NCBI GenBank assembly: GCA_030628785.1 | Contig: DAOVQI010000003.1 | Span: forward strand, 1 to 26,748 | DNA from: Bacteroidota bacterium | Lineage (GTDB): Bacteria; Bacteroidota; Bacteroidia; Bacteroidales; VadinHA17 | DNA length: 26,748 nt | Reading direction: 5' to 3' | In this document: one piece after another, positions 1 through 6,629 of the stretch | How positions within the stretch are numbered: the stretch's first letter is position 1 | Layout: each line of letters starts with the position of its first letter | Made by a program: the position numbers and the translations under genes | The notes under the pieces: model-generated | Database searches by the model: none | What the model was told of the DNA's origin: nothing | What the model saw: the letters and a program-made list of their open reading frames with translations, nothing else

Positions 1-90
1 AAAAATTTAAAGAAAGTATGTGGCTTTATATATTATATCCCGGTCAACGGTTTTACACCTATTGATGGGAAAAAAAAAAATAAAAATTGA
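1..90 (+). CDS. Possible C-terminal end of a truncated gene (partial)
   Basis: Frame 1 is open from the window edge to a TGA at 88-90, giving about 29 residues that include YYIPVNGFTPIDG before a lysine/asparagine-rich tail. The stretch reads like protein rather than the low-complexity words that follow it, but it is very short and has no recognisable family. It could equally be chance. The sequence left of the window would decide it. Confidence 0.22.
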   Translation, partial: KNLKKVCGFIYYIPVNGFTPIDGKKKNKN

Positions 91-205
91 GGCTATTGAT
101 CCTATTTAGAGTATGTCTATAAACTCCGAACTTTTCAGTGAGTTTGAAATTTCAAATAACAAAAACCAAAACGCAAATAAATCACAATAAACAAATCCCA
201 AATTT

Positions 206-274
206 TTTACCCCGTGAAACACCCGTGAAATAATGCCAGAGGCATTCCGGCTTTGCCGGATTTCACTGGGTAAA
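206..274. repeat. Nested imperfect palindrome
   Basis: The outer arms TTTACCCCGTGAAA (206-219) and TTTCACTGGGTAAA (261-274) are inverted repeats matching at 13 of 14 positions. Inside them, TCCGGCTTTGCCGGA (246-260) forms a small perfect hairpin. A related but degenerate sequence with ACCCTGTGAAATAC is found upstream of uvrB at about 9942-9955. Confidence 0.6.
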
Positions 275-278
275 CTTT

Positions 279-341
279 CCCGCCCGAACGACTGACGTAG
301 TTCCCGCCCGGATGACCCGGTCGGACGGGCAGTCGGGCGGG
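279..341. repeat. GC-rich palindromic repeat, copy A
   Basis: The left arm CCCGCCCGAACGACTG (279-294) and right arm CAGTCGGGCGGG (330-341) pair completely except for a 4-nt AACG bulge in the left arm. The right arm is followed by a T-rich run, so on the plus strand it could also act as a terminator. The same arms with the same bulge recur at 538-573. Confidence 0.65.
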
Positions 342-537
342 TATCTTTTTTCTTGATATTAATGAAGGTAAAATAGGTAAAATCGGAATAACTACAAAAA
401 AATTAAACCTGTTAAAGAATAGGTTTCTGGTTTGAAGTTTCTAGTTTATTGTCTCTTGTTTAAATTTACTCCATTTACCCTCTGCGGTCTGCTCTATGCC
501 CTTTGCTAATATTCGGTCTCCCAGTCTCATAGTCTCC

Positions 538-573
538 CCCGCCCGAACGACTGGGGTCGTCCAGTCGGGCGGG
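538..573. repeat. GC-rich palindromic repeat, copy B
   Basis: The left arm CCCGCCCGAACGACTGG (538-554) pairs with CCAGTCGGGCGGG (561-573), again leaving only AACG unpaired. The loop is 6 nt. This is a compact version of copy A at 279-341. Confidence 0.65.
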
Positions 574-703
574 CAGTCTCATCTTCTCCCAGTCTCAACT
601 CTTTCTCAACCAGCAACCAGTACACAGCACCCAGCAACTTCCCCTTCTTTTTCTCAACCTCAATCTCAGCCTTTCCTTTACAGACTCTGGCAGGTCTTTT
701 TCC

Positions 704-722
704 AGCCGAATACAATTCGGCT
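704..722. repeat. Perfect 8-bp hairpin downstream of the sensor gene
   Basis: AGCCGAAT (704-711) and ATTCGGCT (715-722) form a perfect stem with an ACA loop, 46 bp past the stop of the minus-strand sensor gene. On the minus strand it is preceded by TGTAGA, as are hairpins near 4160 and 4270. No T-run follows on either strand, so it is not a standard intrinsic terminator. Confidence 0.55.
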
Positions 723-768
723 CTACATTTCTGCCCAGATTCTCCACCACGTCTGCATACTGCCCGCC

Positions 769-3700
769 TTAGATTTTAAAACCCATAATTACAACATCAT
801 CAATCTGTTCATAATCTCCCCGCCATTCGGTGAGTGTTTTATTCAGAAGGTCTCCCTGCGCCTTCATATCTTTATCCTGGATATCCAGTAATAATTGTCT
901 AAATTGCTTATATTTGAATTTCTTACCTTCCTGTCCACCAAACTGGTCTGCAAATCCATCCGAAAAAATATACAACGAATCACCAGGTATTACATCGATT
1001 TCGTGTTTTGTAAAATCATCCATTTTTGCATGGATGGCAACTGGCATCCGGTCAGCTTTGGTTTCAAATAATTCATTATTTCTTATCAGGTATAAAGGGT
1101 TGTTCGCACCGGCAAAGGAAACCTGTTTTGTTTTTTTATCGACGGTACAAATTGCAATATCCATTCCATCTTTCGATTCGCTTTCCACACCCCTCTGTTT
1201 TAAACTTAATATAACATCCTCACGCAAGTTATTTAATATCCTTTCAGGTGATACAATATTATCCTTTTCAACAATTTCATTTAAAAAGCTGATTCCCAAC
1301 ATACTCATAAAAGCGCCAGGCACTCCGTGTCCGGTACAATCGGCAGCAACGATAACAAGTAATCCATCCTTTTCTTTTACCCAGTAAAAATCACCGCTTA
1401 CAATATCTTTTGGCAGAAAAAGGATAAAGAAATCTTTCAGATTGTCCCGGAGTAATTTATCGGCAGGCAAAATAGCGTCCTGAATGCGCTTGGCATACCG
1501 GATACTATCTGTAATATCAATATTTTTCTTTTCAATGATATCTTTTTGTTCCTCGATATGGGTTTTCTGTCTCTGTATTTCAGCAGTTCGTTCAGTCACT
1601 TTTTGTTCAAGTATCCTTTTTTCCCTTATTAACTGGTTTTCCCGGTACTTAATAAAAACAATCATGGCAATAATAGCAACCAAAACCATAAGTGTTATAA
1701 ACCACCATGTTTGATAGAATGGGGGCATAATGGTAAAATTAAATGTAAGAGGTTCTTCATTCCATATACCGTTTTCATTTTCAGACATAACCAAAAATGA
1801 ATAATCACCCGGACTAATTCCCGAATAGGTTTGTTCTGGTAACAGCCGTGATGGTGACCAGTCTTTATCTACCGGATCAAGCATATATTTATATCTGACA
1901 TTTTCAGGATTGCTAAGGGATATTCCTGTCCATTTAAAAGTCACATGGTTTTCGCTATGCGGTAATCTAAGTGACCGGGGCAACAAAGTCCATGGATATA
2001 AACTATCAACATATTCCGACCAGTCAACTTCTTTAAACAACAGATCCAGTTCAGTTAAATGATTTATTGGTGATTTAGTATTGATTTTCTCCAGTTCAGG
2101 TTTATAACATGTAATTCCCTTAACGGTTCCAAACCATATATTCCCTTTGTTATCTTTAAGAATGGAATTTAGATTATTCTCCATTCCGATAAACCCATTT
2201 GATTTATAATAATTTTTTGCACTTATTATCTCACCCTTATTATCTAAAACAAGTTTGTCAAATCCAATATTGGTTCCAACAATAAGTATACTGTCATTCT
2301 GGAATACAAGAGATACAATATTCGTAGATCTGAGTATGCTATTGTCTGCAATTAATTTAATTGGTTGTTCTTCCTGCGAACTTATTTCATATTTAAATAA
2401 CCCGCCACCATTTGTTCCAATCCATATATTTCCATGTGTATCTTCGGCAAGTGCATAAATTTCCTTATAATACAATCCCTCTTCTTCATCAAAAGTAGTC
2501 ATTGTATTATCTTTAAACTCTGCTAAACCTGCAAGAGTACCAACCCAGATATTTCCCTTTTTATCTTCGATAATAGTCTGGACTTCATTGTGTGGTAATT
2601 CCCAGTTTTCTTCATTAATTGTAAAAAAACCCTTATCGTTTAACAGGCTTATTCCTCCTTTAGTGCCACTCCAGACCTGCCCTCTGGAGTCAATCAGGAT
2701 ACAGTTCACATAGTTATTTGCCAGATGACTTTCTTCGTTATAGTTAATGAATTTTTTTCCGTCAAATCGGGCAATACCATTTTCTTTGGATGCCAGCCAG
2801 ATATCTTCGTCTGCTGTAATATATATTGAATTAATATAGTTATCGGGTAATCCATTGTCAACGGTATATGATTTAAAAAAAGGTTTATCATTATGAAAAG
2901 TTAATTTTATTAACCCCCCGCCATGTGAAGCCAGCCAGTAATTACCTTTTGCATCCTGGTCAATATCGTATATTTGATTGTTTGTAAGCCCTTGTTCTTC
3001 TGTATAATGAGAAAAATGTTCTCCCATTAATCTACATATACCGCTGCTAAATGTGCCAGTCCAAATATTTTCCTCGCTATCCTGAAAAAGACATAGCACC
3101 TGTTTATCAGGGAAACCCTGTTCAATGGAATAATTCCTGAACTGATCCTGATCATATTTTACAATTCCTGCTTTATCTGTACCAAACCAAATATTTCCGT
3201 CGTTATCTGAGAGAATATCCCAGATAGTATTATCGGGGAATCCGTTATTTATATTAAAAGTTTTTATTTCCCCCAGACTTGAATCGGTAAAACCTTCAAT
3301 TTTAAATACTCCTTCATCAAACGTGCCAAACCAGAGGTTTCCTTCTTTATCTTCTTCAATGGATAAAATAATATCACTTGGGATGATTCCTCGAAATAAT
3401 TTATCTACTTGTAGCCCTGCACTGTCTGAAAAAGTTAAAATATTTATACCTCCACCATAAAATGCCAACCATAATCGTTCATACCTGTCTTCATAAATAT
3501 CAAATATTAAATTGTAACTTAAACCATCTATATATGAATAAGTTTTAATATTAACCGAATCATAATTATTTACAAATCCAATCTTATTTAAACCTTCGTC
3601 CGTGCCTGCCCAGATATTGTTTTGTTTATCTTCATAAATCTTCAAAACCAGGGTTCCGGATAAACCATCATTTTCGTTAATTGTACGAAATAAATACCCA

Positions 3701-4014
3701 TCATAAAAACTAATTCCATCGTCTGTTCCAAACCATAAATTTCCTTTACTATCCTCCAGAATTGTTCTTATTGTGTTATTTACCAGACCCTTTTCACTAT
3801 TGAAATTGACAAAATTGTACCCATCAAACCGGCTTACTCCTCCACCCTGAGTACCAAGCCATAGATAACCCCTTGAATCCTGTATCATTTCTAATACGGT
3901 AGAAACGGGCATTCCATCTTCAATTGAATAGGATTTGAAATTATTTACCTGGGAAAAATTGTTCGTAGAAAATAAAGATGCTATGAATAGGAATAAAATA
4001 AGAAATCGTTTCAT
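769..4014 (-). CDS. Beta-propeller sensor with C-terminal SpoIIE/PP2C-type serine phosphatase
   Basis: Likely an inner-membrane sensor with a periplasmic propeller and a cytoplasmic Ser/Thr phosphatase. The start is taken at 4014 because MKRFLILFLF begins a clean signal sequence; the frame stays open to 4059 but adds 15 atypical residues. The product is 1081 aa. After the signal come many two-component-regulator propeller repeats (W(F/L/V)GT and G(L/F)xxxxI words, to about residue 640), a Y_Y_Y-like domain (about 680-765), one membrane helix (about 770-790), a coiled coil with TERTAEIQRQK, and a SpoIIE domain (about 840-1081). The phosphatase metal motifs are visible: VSGDFYW, ADCTGHG, SDGFADQ and IDDVV. 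Histidine-kinase and receiver domains, usual in propeller hybrids, are absent. No anti-sigma or STAS partner lies nearby, so the target is unknown. Confidence 0.9.
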   Translation of the reverse strand: MKRFLILFLFIASLFSTNNFSQVNNFKSYSIEDGMPVSTVLEMIQDSRGYLWLGTQGGGVSRFDGYNFVNFNSEKGLVNNTIRTILEDSKGNLWFGTDDGISFYDGYLFRTINENDGLSGTLVLKIYEDKQNNIWAGTDEGLNKIGFVNNYDSVNIKTYSYIDGLSYNLIFDIYEDRYERLWLAFYGGGINILTFSDSAGLQVDKLFRGIIPSDIILSIEEDKEGNLWFGTFDEGVFKIEGFTDSSLGEIKTFNINNGFPDNTIWDILSDNDGNIWFGTDKAGIVKYDQDQFRNYSIEQGFPDKQVLCLFQDSEENIWTGTFSSGICRLMGEHFSHYTEEQGLTNNQIYDIDQDAKGNYWLASHGGGLIKLTFHNDKPFFKSYTVDNGLPDNYINSIYITADEDIWLASKENGIARFDGKKFINYNEESHLANNYVNCILIDSRGQVWSGTKGGISLLNDKGFFTINEENWELPHNEVQTIIEDKKGNIWVGTLAGLAEFKDNTMTTFDEEEGLYYKEIYALAEDTHGNIWIGTNGGGLFKYEISSQEEQPIKLIADNSILRSTNIVSLVFQNDSILIVGTNIGFDKLVLDNKGEIISAKNYYKSNGFIGMENNLNSILKDNKGNIWFGTVKGITCYKPELEKINTKSPINHLTELDLLFKEVDWSEYVDSLYPWTLLPRSLRLPHSENHVTFKWTGISLSNPENVRYKYMLDPVDKDWSPSRLLPEQTYSGISPGDYSFLVMSENENGIWNEEPLTFNFTIMPPFYQTWWFITLMVLVAIIAMIVFIKYRENQLIREKRILEQKVTERTAEIQRQKTHIEEQKDIIEKKNIDITDSIRYAKRIQDAILPADKLLRDNLKDFFILFLPKDIVSGDFYWVKEKDGLLVIVAADCTGHGVPGAFMSMLGISFLNEIVEKDNIVSPERILNNLREDVILSLKQRGVESESKDGMDIAICTVDKKTKQVSFAGANNPLYLIRNNELFETKADRMPVAIHAKMDDFTKHEIDVIPGDSLYIFSDGFADQFGGQEGKKFKYKQFRQLLLDIQDKDMKAQGDLLNKTLTEWRGDYEQIDDVVIMGFKI

Positions 4015-4032
4015 TTCGATAAGTTTTACAAA

Positions 4033-4091
4033 AACCTGCATGAATTTAATAAAATTCACTAATACCTGATAAAATAAAATTCATGCAGGTT
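4033..4091 (-). promoter_or_regulatory. 15-bp perfect inverted repeat in the sensor leader
   Basis: AACCTGCATGAATTT (4033-4047) and AAATTCATGCAGGTT (4077-4091) are exact inverted repeats separated by 29 bp, beginning 19 nt upstream of the sensor start codon. On the minus strand the distal arm runs straight into TTT, so the RNA could form a stem with a short U-run (attenuator-like). The DNA arms could also be an operator or the ends of a tiny mobile element. The function is not shown by sequence. Confidence 0.5.
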
Positions 4092-4159
4092 CCTTCTGAC
4101 CTTTGAAGATAGATTTATTTTCAGAGGAAATATAATGAAAAAATTCCAAATAATTGTAG

Positions 4160-4270
4160 AACGACTCTCTGAGTCGTTAAAAAAAATACTACACAAACGA
4201 TATATGTTAAAAAAAAACGACCCTGGGGCCGTTTCAAAAAGTGCTGCAGGAACGACTTTGGAAAGTCGTT
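4160..4270. repeat. Cluster of three AACGAC...GTCGTT hairpins
   Basis: Three short hairpins share the outer stem AACGAC/GTCGTT but have different interiors. They are AACGACTC-TCT-GAGTCGTT (4160-4178), AACGACCC-TG-GGGCCGTT (4216-4233, one mismatch that becomes G-U on the minus-strand RNA), and AACGACTTT-GG-AAAGTCGTT (4251-4270). The first is preceded by TTGTAG; the last is followed by CTAC, the complement of GTAG. Copies with the same logic flank the uvrB stop. Confidence 0.6.
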
Positions 4271-4273
4271 CTA

Positions 4274-4300
4274 CTAAAAAAACCGCCTGAAAAGGCGGTT
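4274..4300 (-). terminator. Intrinsic terminator of the caspase gene
   Basis: On the minus strand AACCGCC-TTTTCA-GGCGGTT is followed by a T-run, 21 nt past the stop codon at 4322. This is a standard Rho-independent terminator and separates the caspase transcript from the sensor gene. Confidence 0.85.
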
Positions 4301-4321
4301 TAAATATCATTGCAAAGCTTT

Positions 4322-5668
4322 TTATTTCCTGATAAAGATAAACTGTCCTCCTTCGTCGCCAGTATTTTTAATAGGTTGAAGAATTGGTGATTGAGTTGAA
4401 TTGTTAACTACCGGGATGCGCAGATCGTTATACAGGGAGAAAGCATCGAAGAATCGTTTATTGTTGTTTCCCAAGCTTTTAAGAAGGTAATAGGCAAAAA
4501 CCGAGTGTCCATCTCTTCCGCCATCCATAACCGGTTCAATACCTCCCGAGGTTATCGCCTGGCGCGATATTTTAGCATGTACATCGCGGTAATATCGTTC
4601 AGTATCTTCGAAAGGAATTGAAATTGTTTTTCCCCTGAAGATATCCCCACTGAAACAGGCATCTGAAATAAGGAGGGTATGCTTTGACTTTATTGATGAA
4701 AGGAATGTTTGCAGGTCATTGTTTGAAACGTATTGATATGTTGATTCCTCAATAGCATCTACCGGAACCCAATATCCTTTATTATATTCTTTCTTAAACT
4801 CCCCATGTCCCGAATAATAAATAAACACATTATCCTCTTCCTCAACAGTACGGGCTAACCACTCAAGTTGTCTGATTATTTCTTCACGTGTTGCAAGCCT
4901 GTTATAAAGTGTACGGAAGTAGTCAAATTTATATTTCGATTTTAACATTTCTTCAATAGCTTTTGCATCACCTACTGCATTTTGCAAAGGTGACCAAACT
5001 CCGGAGTAATCATCAATCCCGATGATCAGGGCAAAATAATCGCCAATTCTCATTTCCGCTCTATCTCCGGAAACATTCAGTCCCTTTAGCGGATCACCGA
5101 CTCCCCTCAGGGTAACTTCAGGTTGTGCAGTAATAACTTCTTGCGGCTGTTCTTCTTGTTTAACTCCTTCCACTATTGTTACGGGTAATGTAAACTCCTG
5201 GGTTTTAATGTCCATGGCAAACGGAACATCGAAGCTGTTTTTCTCAACCACTTCAATAATGAAGGTAGCTGTGCCGGTCTGAACCGATTTGTCAGCCTCA
5301 ATAGGAATACTAATGTCCTTCGATTCCTTTGTGGCAAGGTCGCCAACTGTAATTATTTTATCAAAGGTGATCCCTTTGGTATCCGGGTCTTTCAGTGAAA
5401 CTTTTACCTGCACATTTTCGGCAAGTCCTTCCCCGGAATTATAAACCTGGAATTTGATCATGCTTTTTTCATTACCGTCAATGATGTTGTTGCTGTTCTG
5501 ATCTGTAAACGCTTTGTTCCTGATCTCCAGGTTAGGAAGTTCCTTTACTGTTTTCTCCTGTGGGATAATCAGTTTCTTAACCTTGCTTTTCCCTGTAATC
5601 ACTTTCTCTTGTCCATAAGTAAAACTTACAGCAGCTAAGAGGAAAAGGATTAAAATTTTTGTTTTCAT
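4322..5668 (-). CDS. Exported caspase-family (C14) cysteine peptidase with N-terminal Ig/CARDB-like domain
   Basis: A 448-aa predicted endopeptidase. Residues 1-19 are a signal peptide (MKTKILILFLLAAVSFTYG, then Q20), so the protein probably acts in the periplasm or outside. Residues about 45-165 resemble a CARDB/Ig-like beta domain (NLEIRNKAFTD, IDGNEKSMIKFQVYNSGEG). The caspase fold runs from about 208 to 448: YFALIIGIDDY, then NAVGDAKAIEEML, the catalytic His288 in YYSGHGE, and Cys338 in SDACFSG, followed by TSGGIEPVMDGG. Both catalytic residues are present. C14 peptidases usually cut after basic residues, but the specificity of this one is unknown. It follows the 268-aa gene by 13 bp, suggesting cotranscription, and ends at a strong terminator. 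Bacterial caspases are linked to regulated proteolysis or cell death; an exported one may instead process envelope or foreign proteins, which is inference. Confidence 0.9.
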   Translation of the reverse strand: MKTKILILFLLAAVSFTYGQEKVITGKSKVKKLIIPQEKTVKELPNLEIRNKAFTDQNSNNIIDGNEKSMIKFQVYNSGEGLAENVQVKVSLKDPDTKGITFDKIITVGDLATKESKDISIPIEADKSVQTGTATFIIEVVEKNSFDVPFAMDIKTQEFTLPVTIVEGVKQEEQPQEVITAQPEVTLRGVGDPLKGLNVSGDRAEMRIGDYFALIIGIDDYSGVWSPLQNAVGDAKAIEEMLKSKYKFDYFRTLYNRLATREEIIRQLEWLARTVEEEDNVFIYYSGHGEFKKEYNKGYWVPVDAIEESTYQYVSNNDLQTFLSSIKSKHTLLISDACFSGDIFRGKTISIPFEDTERYYRDVHAKISRQAITSGGIEPVMDGGRDGHSVFAYYLLKSLGNNNKRFFDAFSLYNDLRIPVVNNSTQSPILQPIKNTGDEGGQFIFIRK

Positions 5669-5681
5669 GACTGTATGTTTT

Positions 5682-6488
5682 TTAGAAGGTTATTCGAAAC
5701 GATATCATAGGTTTTTTTGATATTGGATCAATTGTATATCCTACTAACGGATTTGTTCCGTTGCTATTATACGAATATGTTCGGGGATTGTTACCTTTTA
5801 TTAACAAAATCGTTAAATCAGTTACCCAAACGGCTGCTCCAACACCAAAAAGAATTTTTGATAGTTGATCTTTGCTTACCGCATCATTAAAAAGGTCATC
5901 CCTTTCTCCTGCATCTGAAGCCAGTATATAATCGTCGTAACTCCAGCTTGCCTGTTGATTCATGTACACTGACCCCGCCATGCAACCATAACCCACAAAG
6001 CCCATCAACCAGTATGGTCCGCCACTAATGCTGGAATTACCCCAACCGGGGAATACAAGCGACTTCACAAAGGCTCCTCCAAGGCTTCCGCCCTTGCGAG
6101 GTGGTTTCTTTTTCACTTCCGGAACCAAATGCGATGTTGCATTAACTTTAACATAGATACCCTCGGTCAGGTCTGCATTGTCATTTTGAAAATCCCAGGT
6201 TACGCTTTTACCTCTTCCTCCCACAATATCCTTGCCAACATCTCCTGAAAGTGATTTTGCATCCAGTTTTTTCCCTGATTCTGTGAATATTTCAATCTCA
6301 ATATCAAATTTTTCCCCCGGAGCAGAGTTGATAATGTCATAAGTTATGATTATATCGTCTCCTACCAGATTAAAATCTATGTTTTCTTCATCAATCCAGG
6401 CTTTTGACTGACCATATCCGTTTATTGATAAAAAACCGGAATATATAATTAATAACAATAAAACGAGGAGTGATCTTTTTTTCATCAC
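5682..6488 (-). CDS. Exported Ig-like protein with C-terminal membrane-associated region
   Basis: A 268-aa protein I do not recognise with certainty. It has a signal peptide (residues 1-26, ending NGYGQ). An Ig-like beta domain spans about 30-120 (IDFNLVGDDIIITYDI, GRGKSVTWDF, LTEGIYVKV), followed by a basic proline-rich linker (KKKPPRKGG). The C-terminal part begins FVKSLVFPGWGNSS and contains two hydrophobic segments (about 158-176 and 211-230). The FPGWGN/small-hydrophobic layout resembles the DUF5683-type proteins common in Bacteroidota, but here that is a suggestion only. The 13-bp gap to the caspase gene and the shared plan of an N-terminal beta domain suggest the two products work together, perhaps with this one as membrane anchor or regulator. 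Confidence 0.8.
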   Translation of the reverse strand: MMKKRSLLVLLLLIIYSGFLSINGYGQSKAWIDEENIDFNLVGDDIIITYDIINSAPGEKFDIEIEIFTESGKKLDAKSLSGDVGKDIVGGRGKSVTWDFQNDNADLTEGIYVKVNATSHLVPEVKKKPPRKGGSLGGAFVKSLVFPGWGNSSISGGPYWLMGFVGYGCMAGSVYMNQQASWSYDDYILASDAGERDDLFNDAVSKDQLSKILFGVGAAVWVTDLTILLIKGNNPRTYSYNSNGTNPLVGYTIDPISKKPMISFRITF

Positions 6489-6629
6489 TTTTTAATTTTA
6501 ATTATTTTTTTCCAAACACTGTCAGGTCTCCCGCTCTGTAAGTCTGCCCACAGACTCTGACAGGTTTTACCGTTTACTTGTTTTTCACTTTTTATCTTTT
6601 ATCTTTTGCCTTTCCTTTAAATTCAAAAA
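6489..6629. repeat. CTGTCAG inverted-repeat element in the kelch/Ig gene gap
   Basis: CTGTCAG (6519-6525) and CTGACAG (6557-6563) flank a perfect AGTCTG-CCCA-CAGACT hairpin (6541-6556). The word CAGACTCTGACAGGT (6551-6565) recurs with one change at 681-695. The rest of the 141-bp gap is T-rich and has no clear promoter. Confidence 0.5.

Larger units (their letters stand above)
91..768. other. Gene-poor spacer with nested palindromic repeats
   Basis: I see no credible gene here. The stretch holds an AT-rich word region (about 130-205), a nested palindrome (206-274), two copies of a GC-rich palindrome (279-341 and 538-573), a run of loosely repeated agtctc/cagcaac words (about 515-640), a CAGACTCTGGCAGGT motif shared with 6551-6565, and a hairpin at 704-722. 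Open frames across it translate to proline/serine/glutamine-rich low-complexity sequence and are not coding. Confidence 0.7.
4015..4321. other. Structured intergenic region between caspase and sensor genes
   Basis: There is no gene in these 307 bp. From the sensor side they contain a 15-bp perfect inverted repeat (4033-4091), three AACGAC/GTCGTT hairpins (4160-4178, 4216-4233 and 4251-4270), and the intrinsic terminator of the caspase gene (4281-4300). A minus-strand frame across it only translates the repeats. Confidence 0.75.

Noticed and set aside
91..768. CRISPR array in the repeat-rich left edge
   Set aside because: The repeats are palindromic and irregularly spaced, without uniform spacers, and no cas genes are present.
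496..891. Plus-strand open frame of 131 codons at the left edge
   Set aside because: It translates Ser/Pro/Gln-rich repeat words and then runs antisense into the phosphatase end of the sensor gene; it has no domain or signal.
4015..4059. Longer start for the sensor protein
   Set aside because: The extra 15 residues lie inside the inverted repeat and would bury the signal peptide that begins MKRFLILFLF.
4059..4310. Minus-strand open frame of 83 codons upstream of the sensor
   Set aside because: It is only the translation of the terminator, hairpin cluster and inverted repeat; composition and content are not protein-like.
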